From Deinococcus sp. (lineage in GTDB: Bacteria > Deinococcota > Deinococci > Deinococcales > Deinococcaceae): a DNA stretch of 20,251 bases. Below are positions 1 to 6,620 of the stretch, piece by piece. A program made the translations under genes and the position numbers. How positions within the stretch are numbered: position 1 is the stretch's first letter; each line of letters starts with the position of its first letter. The stretch covers positions 1 to 20,251 of the forward strand of contig JAUNHF010000008.1 in assembly GCA_030524065.1 (NCBI GenBank), read 5' to 3'. A model generated the notes under the pieces. That model saw only the letters and a program-made list of their open reading frames with translations, was not told where the DNA came from and did not search any database.

Positions 1-55
<55 letters not shown>

Positions 56-59
56 AGAT

Positions 60-97
60 GCAGCCCCGACTTGCCCAGCAGGCGGGGCTGCCTTTAT
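60..97 (+). terminator. Hairpin after tRNA-His, probable terminator
   Basis: A perfect 9-bp stem GCAGCCCCG (60-68) / CGGGGCTGC (83-91) with a 14-nt loop lies 4 nt after the tRNA CCA end. Only a short CTTTAT follows, so it is a weak intrinsic terminator or a processing structure. Confidence 0.5.
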
Positions 98-129
98 GCT
101 TAGGCTTGCTGGCAGCAGCGGCCTTATGC

Positions 130-212
<83 letters not shown>

Positions 213-218
213 CAGCCA

Positions 219-250
219 AGCGGCTTTCCTGTAGGGGAGGGCCGTTTTTT
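219..250 (+). terminator. Intrinsic terminator after tRNA-Leu
   Basis: The stem CGGCTTTCC (221-229) / GGAGGGCCG (236-244) has 9 pairs including two G-T wobbles and a 6-nt loop, and runs directly into six T residues (245-250). This is a classical rho-independent terminator ending the tRNA transcript. Confidence 0.85.
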
Positions 251-374
251 GTTGTGCTGACTGGCGTGCTGGTTGCTCTGCTGACTGTGCCGAGCGCCCA
301 GCAGTGCTGCGCCGGCTGCCAAGCCCCGCCCCCCTTCACGCCCCCTGGGAAGCTTTTGGCCGATAGGAAGCGTG

Positions 375-380
375 TATAGT
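375..380 (+). promoter_or_regulatory. Putative -10 element of tig
   Basis: The hexamer TATAGT is a close match to the sigma-70 -10 consensus in a GC-rich stretch, about 90 bp before the tig start. No good -35 lies at 17 bp; TTTTGG at 354-359 would need a 15-bp spacer. The 213-467 gap otherwise shows the tRNA terminator and no supported gene. Confidence 0.45.
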
Positions 381-467
381 ACCCTTTTGAACGACTGGCC
401 CACCTCGCGGCGCCCGCTCAACGCGGCCCGGCCCGCACAAGTGAAGGTGAGGCCACACGGGAGACGC

Positions 468-1802
468 ATGGCAGAGTTAATCAAAAAAGAAGGTCATCAG
501 GTTGAGTTCAAGGTTGAAGTGCCTGCAAACGAAGTGAACAGCGCATTTGACGCTGTCTGGAAGGGTCTGGCCCAGCAGGTGCGCGTGCCTGGCTTCCGCC
601 CCGGCAAGGCTCCCCGCCGCGTGATCGAAAAGCGCGTGGGCGAAGGCTACGCCGAGGGCGAAGTACAAAACCGCCTGGTCAACGCTCACTTTCCCAGAGC
701 CGTGCGTGAGCTGGAACTGAGCATGGTAGACGCCCAGATCGAGCCGCAGGACGTGAAAAGCGGCGAGACCTTCACCTTTACCGTAAAGGGTGACCTGTAC
801 CCCGAAGTCACCCTGAGCGACTGGCACGGCCTGAGCCTGAGCGCCGCCGCGCCTGAAATCACGGACGAAGTGGTGGAGCGCACCCTGGCCGACATGCAGG
901 AGCGCGCCGCCAGCTTCGAGCAAGTGGAGCGCGCCATTGAAGCCACCGATCAGGTGACCGTGGAAGAAGAGGGTGAAGAAGGCAGCTACCCTATCTACAT
1001 GGACATGGCCGGCGAGCACATCCAAAAAGCGCTGTTGGGCAAGAACGTGGGCGACGAAATCGAGATCAGCGTGCCTGCCGAAGAGGGCGAAGACGCCACT
1101 CCGGTCAAGGTCAAGGTGCTGGGCATCAAGTCCAAGACCTTGCCTGAGCTGAATGACGACTTTGCCGGCACCATGCAGTTCAGTGACCTGGGAGCGCTGC
1201 GCGCCACCCTGCGTGAAGAGCTGGAGCGCCGCGCCCAGAGCGAAGGCGAAGGCGCCCGCCGTGAGGAGTTCCTCAGCGCCCTGATCGAAGGCATGACCGT
1301 GGACAGTCCCCTGTAGCTGATTCAGCGCCGAGAGGAAGACCTGATGCACGAGATCTAGATCGATCTGGGCCGTCAGGGCGTGCGCTGGAGCGAGTACGAA
1401 TCCTTTATGCAGGAGCAGGGCAAGCTGGACGAGTTCCTGCAGGAGCTGGGCAGGAACGCCGAGCAGCGCGTGAAGCGCGATCTGGCCCTGGGCAAGCTGG
1501 CTGAGGACCTGAAGGTAGAAGTCAGCGACCAGGAGTTCGGTCAGAACCTGATGGCGATGGCCCAGATGAGCGGTGTCAGCCCCCAGGACATGCAGACCCA
1601 GATGGGCGCCGGCGGCCTGAACGCTTTTTACACCGATATCCTGCGTTCCAAGGCGCTGAACCAGGCCCTGAGCCAGCTGAGCGGCGAAGGCCAGAGCGAA
1701 GGCGAGCAGAGCCAGTCTGGAGCTGCCAGCAGTGAGGCTGCCGAGGGCGAAGTGGCCGGGGGCCAGTCTGAAGAGCAGGCCGACAAGAGCAGCGAAGAGT
1801 AA
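468..1802 (+). pseudogene. tig: Trigger factor (peptidyl-prolyl isomerase, ribosome-bound chaperone) interrupted by two in-frame TAG codons
   Basis: Trigger factor binds the ribosome at the exit tunnel and folds nascent chains. The start is the ATG preceded by GGGAG at 459-463. The ribosome-binding signature GFRPGKAP is at residues 42-49, and an FKBP-type isomerase domain lies at roughly 150-240. The frame meets TAG at 1314-1316 (codon 283) and again at 1356-1358 (codon 297). It then continues open in the same frame to TAA at 1800-1802, encoding a recognisable C-terminal chaperone domain (for example QGKLDEFLQEL, then NAEQRVKRDLALGKLAEDL). The whole frame would be 444 codons, the normal family length. 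Without readthrough the product is 282 residues: ribosome-binding and isomerase domains, lacking most of the substrate-binding domain. No frameshift or other lesion is visible. It could be a recent pseudogene, a sequencing error or a readthrough gene; TAG is a normal stop for three other genes here. The identity is certain, the functional state is not. Confidence 0.9.
1314..1358 (+). other. Two in-frame amber codons within tig
   Basis: TAG at 1314-1316 (context CTG TAG CTG) and TAG at 1356-1358 (context ATC TAG ATC) are 14 codons apart in the trigger factor frame. Restoring GAG at the second gives the codon pair GAG ATC twice in tandem, which makes a G-to-T change the simplest origin there. 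Confidence 0.9.
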
Positions 1803-1816
1803 GAGTTTGGTGGCAG

Positions 1817-1850
1817 AGTGTGCGGGGTTTTGGCCCTGCACGCTTTTTTT
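1817..1850 (+). terminator. Intrinsic terminator after tig
   Basis: The stem GTGTGCGGGG (1818-1827) / CCCTGCACGC (1834-1843) forms 10 pairs with two wobbles and the loop TTTTGG, followed by seven T residues (1844-1850). It begins 15 nt after the final TAA at 1800-1802, so transcription units were set up for the full-length tig frame. Confidence 0.88.
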
Positions 1851-1903
1851 GTGGCCGTGCCTGGGTGCTCCGTGCGCGCCGCTTGAACCTCATCCCGAAT
1901 TCA

Positions 1904-1932
1904 CTGAACGGTGGTTCAAAGAATGCTAGGTT
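1904..1932 (+). promoter_or_regulatory. Putative leaderless promoter of fabH with overlapping palindrome
   Basis: TAGGTT at 1927-1932, preceded by TGC, lies 6 nt before the fabH ATG, so a transcript would begin at or next to the start codon; there is no Shine-Dalgarno sequence. CTGAAC at 1904-1909 sits 17 bp upstream as a weak -35. A perfect inverted repeat TGAAC-GGTG-GTTCA (1905-1918) covers the -35 and spacer, where a bound repressor would block RNA polymerase. TTGAAC at 1883-1888 is a further, inverted copy of GTTCAA at 1914-1919. The operator role is inferred. Confidence 0.5.
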
Positions 1933-1938
1933 GCGGGC

Positions 1939-2964
1939 ATGACCTCAACAGACCCCTCTTCCCGTGGGGGCATCGGGATCACCGCGCTGGGCATGCATGT
2001 GCCTGAGCGGGTGGTGACCAACGCCTTTTACGAGAGTTATCTGGACACCAGCGCCGAGTGGATCGAGTCGCGGACCGGGATGCGCGAGCGCCGCTACGCC
2101 GCCGAGGACGAGTACGCCTCGCATCTGGGCGTCAAGGCCGTGCAGGACTTGCTGGCCCACGACCCGGACGCCCTGCGGGAAGTGGACCTGATCCTGTGCG
2201 CCACCGGCACCCCGGACGCCCTGTTTCCCAGCACGGCCGCCCTGATCGGTGAGCAGGTGGGCCTGCGCGGTGTGGCTGCCGCCGACATTTCGGTGGCCTG
2301 CTCGGGATTCGTGTATGGTTTGGCGCTGGCAAAGGGCCAGATCGCCGCCGGCATTGCCCGCCGAGTGTTGGTGATCGGCACCGAGGTGCTGTCCAAGCGG
2401 GTGGACCAGCAGGAGCGCAACAATGCCATTCTGTTTGCCGACGGGGCCGGCGCGGCAGTGGTGGGGCCAGTGCCCGCCGGCTACGGCCTGGGCGAGTTTG
2501 TGATGGGAGCCGACGGCTCGGGCGGGAGCAGCCTGTACATGCCCGGCGCCGCCCCGCAGCTGCCCGACGGCACCCAGATGGGCGAGTACGCCGGAATGAA
2601 CGGCCGCGAAGTGTTCAAGTTCGCCGTGCGGGTCATTCCGGAAAGCGGCCAGCAGGTCCTGAAGAAATCCGGACTCAGCATTGAAGATGTCAGCTGGATT
2701 ATTCCCCACCAGGCCAACATCCGCATTATCGAAGCGGCGGCGGAGCGCTTCGGCGTAGGCATGGACAAGTTCGTGGTGAATCTGCACAAGTACGGCAACA
2801 CCAGCGCCGCCACGGTGCCGCTGGCGGTGGCGGACGCGGTGCGCGACGGGCGCATTCAGGACGGCCAGAACGTGCTGATGGTGGCGTTCGGCGGCGGCCT
2901 GAGCTGGGCGGCCTGCACGCTGAAATGGTGGGCCGGTGCCCCCTCGCTGCGGGCGGAGGGCTAA
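1939..2964 (+). CDS. fabH: Beta-ketoacyl-ACP synthase III
   Basis: FabH starts type II fatty acid synthesis by condensing an acyl-CoA primer with malonyl-ACP in the cytoplasm. The 341-residue product has the thiolase-fold catalytic triad: Cys121 in ISVACSGFVYG, His257 in WIIPHQANIRI and Asn287 in LHKYGNTSAAT. The family is usually 310-340 residues, so this is full length, with a slightly long N terminus. The start ATG lacks a ribosome binding site but has a -10 hexamer 6 nt upstream, which favours leaderless initiation at exactly this codon. It leads the fab cluster, three bases before fabD, and its promoter region carries a palindrome that may regulate the cluster. The motifs rule out FabB or FabF. 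Confidence 0.96.
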   Translation: MTSTDPSSRGGIGITALGMHVPERVVTNAFYESYLDTSAEWIESRTGMRERRYAAEDEYASHLGVKAVQDLLAHDPDALREVDLILCATGTPDALFPSTAALIGEQVGLRGVAAADISVACSGFVYGLALAKGQIAAGIARRVLVIGTEVLSKRVDQQERNNAILFADGAGAAVVGPVPAGYGLGEFVMGADGSGGSSLYMPGAAPQLPDGTQMGEYAGMNGREVFKFAVRVIPESGQQVLKKSGLSIEDVSWIIPHQANIRIIEAAAERFGVGMDKFVVNLHKYGNTSAATVPLAVADAVRDGRIQDGQNVLMVAFGGGLSWAACTLKWWAGAPSLRAEG

Positions 2965-2967
2965 GCC

Positions 2968-3918
2968 ATGCCAGACACTGAGCTGCAAGGTGGGCTGCAA
3001 GGCAAGAAAATCGCCGCCCTGTTTCCCGGCCAGGGGTCGCACGCGGTGGGCATGGGGGCCGACCTGGCCGCCGCTTTCCCGGAAGCTGAAGCAGTGTATG
3101 CCCAGGCGGAAGCGACGCTGCCGGGCCTGCGTGCCCTGATAGAAGAAGGCCCGCTGGAGGACCTCACGCTGACTGCCAACCAGCAGCCGGCCCTGGTCGC
3201 GGCCAGTGTGGCGGCGTACCGTGCGTGGCAGGCCCGCAGCGGTCTAACCCCGGCCTTTGCCGCCGGGCACAGCCTGGGCGAGTACTCGGCCCTGGTGGCC
3301 GCCAGTGCCCTGACCCTGGACAGTGCCCTGCGCCTGACCCGCCAGCGCGGCGAGCTGATGCAGGCCGCCGTCCCGGTCGGACACGGCGCCATGAGCGCGG
3401 TGATGGGTGACCCGGCAAAAGTGCGCGAGGTCTGCCAGTCCATGCAGGGTGTGCAGCCCGCCAACTTTAACGCCCCAACCCAGACGGTGATTTCGGGCGA
3501 GGGCGAGGCGGTCATGCAGGCGAGCGCAGACCTCAAGGCGCTGGGCCTGAAAGTGATTCCACTCAAGGTCAGTGCGCCCTTTCACTGCCCGCTGATGCAG
3601 CCGGCCCGCGAAGGGCTGTCCCCAGCGCTGCAAAGTGTGGCGTACGGCGAGCTGGCCTTTCCGGTCTATGCCAATGTCACGGCGGCGGCCAACCAGACGC
3701 CTGCGGCGCTGCCGGAGCTGCTGGCCGAGCAAATCACGGCCCCGGTGCGCTGGGTAGAAACCGTGCAGGCGCTGGCGGACGCGGGCGCCGAAGTCTTTAT
3801 CGAATTTGGCCCCGGCCGGGTACTCACCGGGCTGGTCAGGAAAATTGTGCCGGGCGCGCAGGTGCTGAATGTGGGCACCGCCGCCGACGTTGAGGCGCTG
3901 ACCCAGGAGGAACAATGA
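2968..3918 (+). CDS. fabD: Malonyl-CoA:ACP transacylase
   Basis: FabD transfers malonyl from CoA to the acyl carrier protein, supplying FabH and FabF. The 316-residue product contains the N-terminal ALFPGQGSHAVGMG glutamine loop, the nucleophile elbow GHSLGEY (100-106, Ser102), the conserved Arg127 in the helix RQRGELM, and the catalytic His206 in SAPFHCPLM. The C-terminal FIEFGPGRVLTGLV is also typical. The start follows the fabH stop by three bases and has GGAGGG at 2955-2960, 7 nt upstream. Its stop overlaps the fabG start as ATGA, indicating translational coupling. Length matches the family (about 305-320). Confidence 0.96.
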   Translation: MPDTELQGGLQGKKIAALFPGQGSHAVGMGADLAAAFPEAEAVYAQAEATLPGLRALIEEGPLEDLTLTANQQPALVAASVAAYRAWQARSGLTPAFAAGHSLGEYSALVAASALTLDSALRLTRQRGELMQAAVPVGHGAMSAVMGDPAKVREVCQSMQGVQPANFNAPTQTVISGEGEAVMQASADLKALGLKVIPLKVSAPFHCPLMQPAREGLSPALQSVAYGELAFPVYANVTAAANQTPAALPELLAEQITAPVRWVETVQALADAGAEVFIEFGPGRVLTGLVRKIVPGAQVLNVGTAADVEALTQEEQ

Positions 3919-4664
3919 CAGAACCACACAAGAAGATCGCCCTGGTCACCGGTTCCAGCCGGGGCCTGGGCCGGGCGATGGCGCTGAAGCTGGCGCAGGA
4001 CGGCTTTGCCGTGGCCGTGCACTACGGGCGCGGGCAGGAGCAGGCCGAAGCGGTGGCGGCCGACATCCGCCGCTTGGGTGGCACGGCGCAGGTGTTTGGG
4101 GCTGACCTGTCCGACCCGGCGCAGGCGGCCGCGCTCGTCGAAACCGTGATCAAGGAAATGGGCGGGCTGGACGTGCTGGTCAACAATGCCGGCATTACCC
4201 GCGACAACCTCGCCATTCGCATGAAAGACGAGGACTGGAACGCGGTGATCCAGACCAACCTGAGCAGTGCGTTCAGTGCCAGCCGCGCCGCCATCAAGCA
4301 CATGATGCGGGCCAGAAGCGGGCGCATTATCAACATTTCTAGCGTGGTGGCCCTAAGCGGCAACCCCGGTCAGGCCAACTACGTCGCCAGCAAGGCGGGC
4401 CTGATCGGACTGACCAAAGCCCTCGCCAAGGAGTACGGTGGGCGCGGCATCACTGTGAACGCGGTGGCGCCCGGCTTTATCGAATCGGACATGACCCAGG
4501 ACCTAAGGGCCGAGCTGCGCGCCGAATACGAAAAAAGCATCCCGCTGGGCCGCATGGGGCATCCAGAGGAAGTGGCCGCGCTGGTGGCTTTTTTGGCGTC
4601 GGCAGCGGCCAGCTATATCTCTGGGCAGATCATCGGCGTGGACGGGGGCATGAACCCTCACTGA
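3915..4664 (+). CDS. fabG: 3-oxoacyl-ACP reductase
   Basis: FabG reduces beta-ketoacyl-ACP to beta-hydroxyacyl-ACP with NADPH. The 249-residue protein is a classical short-chain dehydrogenase: cofactor loop TGSSRGLG (12-19), NNAG at 90-93, Asn115, Ser143, Tyr156 and Lys160 of the YxxxK motif (NYVASK), and the typical end ASYISGQIIGVDGGMNPH. A strong AGGAGGAA at 3905-3912 lies 2 nt before the ATG, and the start overlaps the fabD stop. Many SDR enzymes look alike, but the position between fabD and acpP and the match along the whole length make FabG the clear choice. Confidence 0.95.
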   Translation: MTEPHKKIALVTGSSRGLGRAMALKLAQDGFAVAVHYGRGQEQAEAVAADIRRLGGTAQVFGADLSDPAQAAALVETVIKEMGGLDVLVNNAGITRDNLAIRMKDEDWNAVIQTNLSSAFSASRAAIKHMMRARSGRIINISSVVALSGNPGQANYVASKAGLIGLTKALAKEYGGRGITVNAVAPGFIESDMTQDLRAELRAEYEKSIPLGRMGHPEEVAALVAFLASAAASYISGQIIGVDGGMNPH

Positions 4665-4735
4665 GCGCGCCCTGGCTCCCGCCTTGCCATTCCCTTAAAC
4701 CCCGTCCGGAGTAGGCAGCCGGCCACAGCCGAATC

Positions 4736-4751
4736 CGCTACACTGTGCAGG
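4736..4751 (+). promoter_or_regulatory. Putative acpP promoter element, shared with ftsZ
   Basis: The sequence CGCTACACTGTGCAGG contains TACACT (4739-4744), a plausible -10 hexamer that would give a leader of about 25-30 nt before acpP. The same 16 bases with one change occur upstream of ftsZ on the other strand (11770-11785). No good -35 is visible. A separate promoter would fit the high expression acyl carrier protein needs. The 4665-4777 gap shows nothing else I can support. Confidence 0.45.
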
Positions 4752-4777
4752 ATTCCAGAAAGCAGGAGGTAGACAAC

Positions 4778-5008
4778 ATGGCTATTTTTGATGACGTTAA
4801 AGAAGTGATTGTAGAAAAACTGGGTGCCGACGCCGATCAGGTGACTCCCGAAGCCCGCTTCGTGGAAGACCTGGGCGCTGACAGCCTGGAAATCGTAGAA
4901 CTGGTGATGGGCCTGGAAGACAAGTTCGGCCTGACCATCAGTGACGAGGACGCCGAAGGTATCCGCACCGTTCAGGCGGCTGTGGACTACGTCCAGCAAA
5001 ACCAGTAA
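4778..5008 (+). CDS. acpP: Acyl carrier protein
   Basis: AcpP carries growing acyl chains on a 4'-phosphopantetheine arm for all Fab enzymes. The 76-residue, strongly acidic product has the modification motif GADSLE with Ser36 as the attachment site, and the conserved helix-two sequence [18 protein letters not shown]. The start ATG has a near-ideal AGGAGGT at 4764-4770, 7 nt upstream. An in-frame upstream ATG at 4745 would add 11 residues, but it lacks such a site and overlaps the putative promoter. The size is standard (75-80). The gene sits between fabG and fabF and is followed by a terminator at 5069-5110, so it is probably also made as a short separate transcript. Confidence 0.97.
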   Translation: MAIFDDVKEVIVEKLGADADQVTPEARFVEDLGADSLEIVELVMGLEDKFGLTISDEDAEGIRTVQAAVDYVQQNQ

Positions 5009-5068
5009 CCCGCAGCCGGAGGCCCGCCACACGGCTGCGCCTCCATTCTCTGCCGCGTCAGTGGCCGC

Positions 5069-5110
5069 GAGAGACAGGCGTTCCCCACCGGGCGGGCGTT
5101 TGTCTCTTTT
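5069..5110 (+). terminator. Hairpin terminator after acpP
   Basis: The stem AGAGACAGGCG (5070-5080) / CGTTTGTCTCT (5097-5107) forms 11 pairs with two wobbles, extended inward by weaker pairs. It is followed by TTT, then CG, then TTTT. It likely attenuates readthrough from acpP into fabF. Confidence 0.65.
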
Positions 5111-5189
5111 CGTTTTGGCCCATCTCCTGTGGCTGGTTGCTGCCTCCTGCCTGACGGTAGCCGGCCCACTTTTTTAAAAGGACAGCACC

Positions 5190-6428
5190 ATGACTGAACT
5201 GAAACGTGTCGTGATCACCGGCCTAGGCCCCGTCACGCCTATCGGCACCGGCAAGGACACTTTTGCCCAGGCCCAGCGTGCCGGCAAAAGCGGCGTTGAC
5301 CCCATCACCCACTTTGACCCCAGCGTGATCGCCAGCAGAATTGCCGGCGAAGTAAAAGACGATCTCTCGCCCTGGCTGGACGCCAAGGAAGCCCGCCGCC
5401 TGGACCGGGTGGTGCAGTTTGCGCTGGTTGCCGCCGACCTGGCCCTTGAAGACAGCGGCCTGACCCGTGAGGAAGTGGCCGGCGAACGCACCGGGGCCAT
5501 CGTGGGCAGTGGGATCGGCGGCATGGAGACCTTCGAGGCGCAGGCCCGCGTCAGCTTTGAGCGTGGTCCAGGCCGCATCAGCCCCATGTTCATTCCGATG
5601 ATGATCGCCAACATGAGCACCGGGCATGTCGCCATGCGCTACGGCGCCACCGGTCCCAGCTCTACCGTGGTCACGGCCTGCGCCACCGGCACCGGGTCCA
5701 TCGGAGAAGCGGCCCGCTACATCCAACTGGGCCTGGCCGACCGGATGTTCGCGGGGGGCACCGAGGCCAGCATTGTGCCGCTGGCGATGGGCGGCTTTGC
5801 CAACATGAAGGCGCTCAGCACCCGCAACGACGACCCGCAGGCCGCTAGCCGGCCCTTTGACGCCGAGCGCGACGGCTTCGTGATGGGTGAAGGGGCCGGC
5901 GTGGTGCTGCTTGAAGAGTACGAAACGGCCAGGAAGCGCGGCGCCCGTATCTACGCCGAAATCCTGGGCTTTGGCGTGAGTGCCGACGCGCACCACATCA
6001 CCATGCCCGCGCCCGAGGGGGCTGGCGCTCAGCTCGCCATGCGGATGGCCCTGCGGACAGCGGGCGTGAACCCTGAGCAGGTCGGGTACATCAACGCGCA
6101 CGGCACCTCTACCCCGGCCAACGACCTGCACGAAACCCAGGGCATCAAGCACGTGTTCGGGGAGCATGCCTACAAGTTGGCGGTCAGCTCCACCAAGTCT
6201 ATGACCGGGCACCTGCTGGGCGCAGCGGGCGCCGTTGAGGCCATCGCGGTGGCCCAGGCGCTGAGCGACGGCATTCTGCCGCCCACCATCAACCTGACCC
6301 ACCCCGACCCGCAGTGCGACCTGGACTACATCCCCGGGGAAGCCCGCGAGCGGCAGGTGCAGTACGCTCTGAGCAACTCGTTCGCTTTCGGTGGGCAAAA
6401 CGCGGCCCTGCTGTTTGGCCGAGTCTGA
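5190..6428 (+). CDS. fabF: Beta-ketoacyl-ACP synthase II
   Basis: FabF elongates acyl-ACP by decarboxylative condensation with malonyl-ACP. The 412-residue protein has the KAS I/II triad Cys164 (VVTACATGTGS), His304 (NAHGTSTPAND) and His341 (TKSMTGHLLGAAGA), full family length, and the C-terminal gating loop as SFAFGGQN, where the more usual sequence is SFGFGGxN. AAAAGGA at 5176-5182 lies 7 nt before the ATG. It follows acpP, the common acpP-fabF arrangement, but a terminator lies between them, so it may be expressed by partial readthrough or from a promoter in 5111-5189 that I cannot define. It is distinguished from FabB by length and by its position next to acpP. Confidence 0.96.
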   Translation: MTELKRVVITGLGPVTPIGTGKDTFAQAQRAGKSGVDPITHFDPSVIASRIAGEVKDDLSPWLDAKEARRLDRVVQFALVAADLALEDSGLTREEVAGERTGAIVGSGIGGMETFEAQARVSFERGPGRISPMFIPMMIANMSTGHVAMRYGATGPSSTVVTACATGTGSIGEAARYIQLGLADRMFAGGTEASIVPLAMGGFANMKALSTRNDDPQAASRPFDAERDGFVMGEGAGVVLLEEYETARKRGARIYAEILGFGVSADAHHITMPAPEGAGAQLAMRMALRTAGVNPEQVGYINAHGTSTPANDLHETQGIKHVFGEHAYKLAVSSTKSMTGHLLGAAGAVEAIAVAQALSDGILPPTINLTHPDPQCDLDYIPGEARERQVQYALSNSFAFGGQNAALLFGRV

Positions 6429-6455
6429 AGGGCGCTGAGAGGAGAGCTGCACCAC

Positions 6456-6481
6456 AAGAGTCGCCTGGCGGCTCTTTTTTT
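6456..6481 (+). terminator. Intrinsic terminator after fabF
   Basis: The stem AAGAGTCG (6456-6463) / CGGCTCTT (6469-6476) has eight pairs, the loop CCTGG and a T run continuing to 6481. It closes the fatty acid cluster. Confidence 0.82.
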
Positions 6482-6533
6482 GTCCGCGTTCCCCCTGACT
6501 CGGCCTCAGATGGGGCTGCCTCCTGACCTTTCG

Positions 6534-6565
6534 CTGACATTGCAGTGACGCCCCTTCGGTTTAAT
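6534..6565 (+). promoter_or_regulatory. Tentative ppk1 promoter
   Basis: TTTAAT at 6560-6565 resembles a -10, and CTGACA at 6534-6539 resembles a -35, but the spacing is 20 bp, longer than usual. TTGCAG at 6540-6545 would give 14 bp. A transcript from here would have a leader of about 50 nt. Confidence 0.3.
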
Positions 6566-6620
6566 GGGATGCATTTTCTGCCTGTCTTCCCCCCGAGTCT
6601 CTGTCGTTGTTGAGGTACAC

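Noticed and set aside
1314..1358. Reassignment of TAG to an amino acid in this genome
   Set aside because: TAG ends ppk1 (8955-8957), the HD gene (18665-18667) and the protease gene (18735-18737), each at a sensible family length.
1351..1364. Cluster of restriction-like palindromes (AGATCT, TCTAGA, ATCGAT) at the second amber codon, suggesting a cloning scar
   Set aside because: The flanking frame is continuous and the sequence is explained by one base change in a tandem GAG ATC codon repeat; the first amber has no such sites.
1380..1802. A separate 140-codon gene starting at GTG 1380
   Set aside because: It is in the tig frame, encodes only part of the trigger factor C-terminal domain, and has no ribosome binding site of its own that I can see.
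477..1841. Long minus-strand open frame antisense to tig (454 codons)
   Set aside because: It is the mirror of a GC-rich gene with strong codon bias; the plus strand gives clear trigger factor domains, while the minus translation is Leu/Ala/His-rich with no recognisable motif. It stays open across the TAG codons only because they read CTA there.
1945..3042. Minus-strand open frame of 365 codons opposite fabH
   Set aside because: Shadow of the fabH/fabD frames; His/Gly/Ala-rich with no domain motif.
5137..5179. Promoter for fabF from TTGCTG and a TA-rich stretch
   Set aside because: No -10 candidate falls at an acceptable spacing; the TTTTTTAAAAGG stretch is better explained as the region leading into the ribosome site.
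6564..6620. Upstream in-frame ATG for ppk1 adding 19 residues
   Set aside because: It overlaps the candidate -10 TTTAAT and has no ribosome site, whereas ATG 6621 has GAGG at 7 nt.
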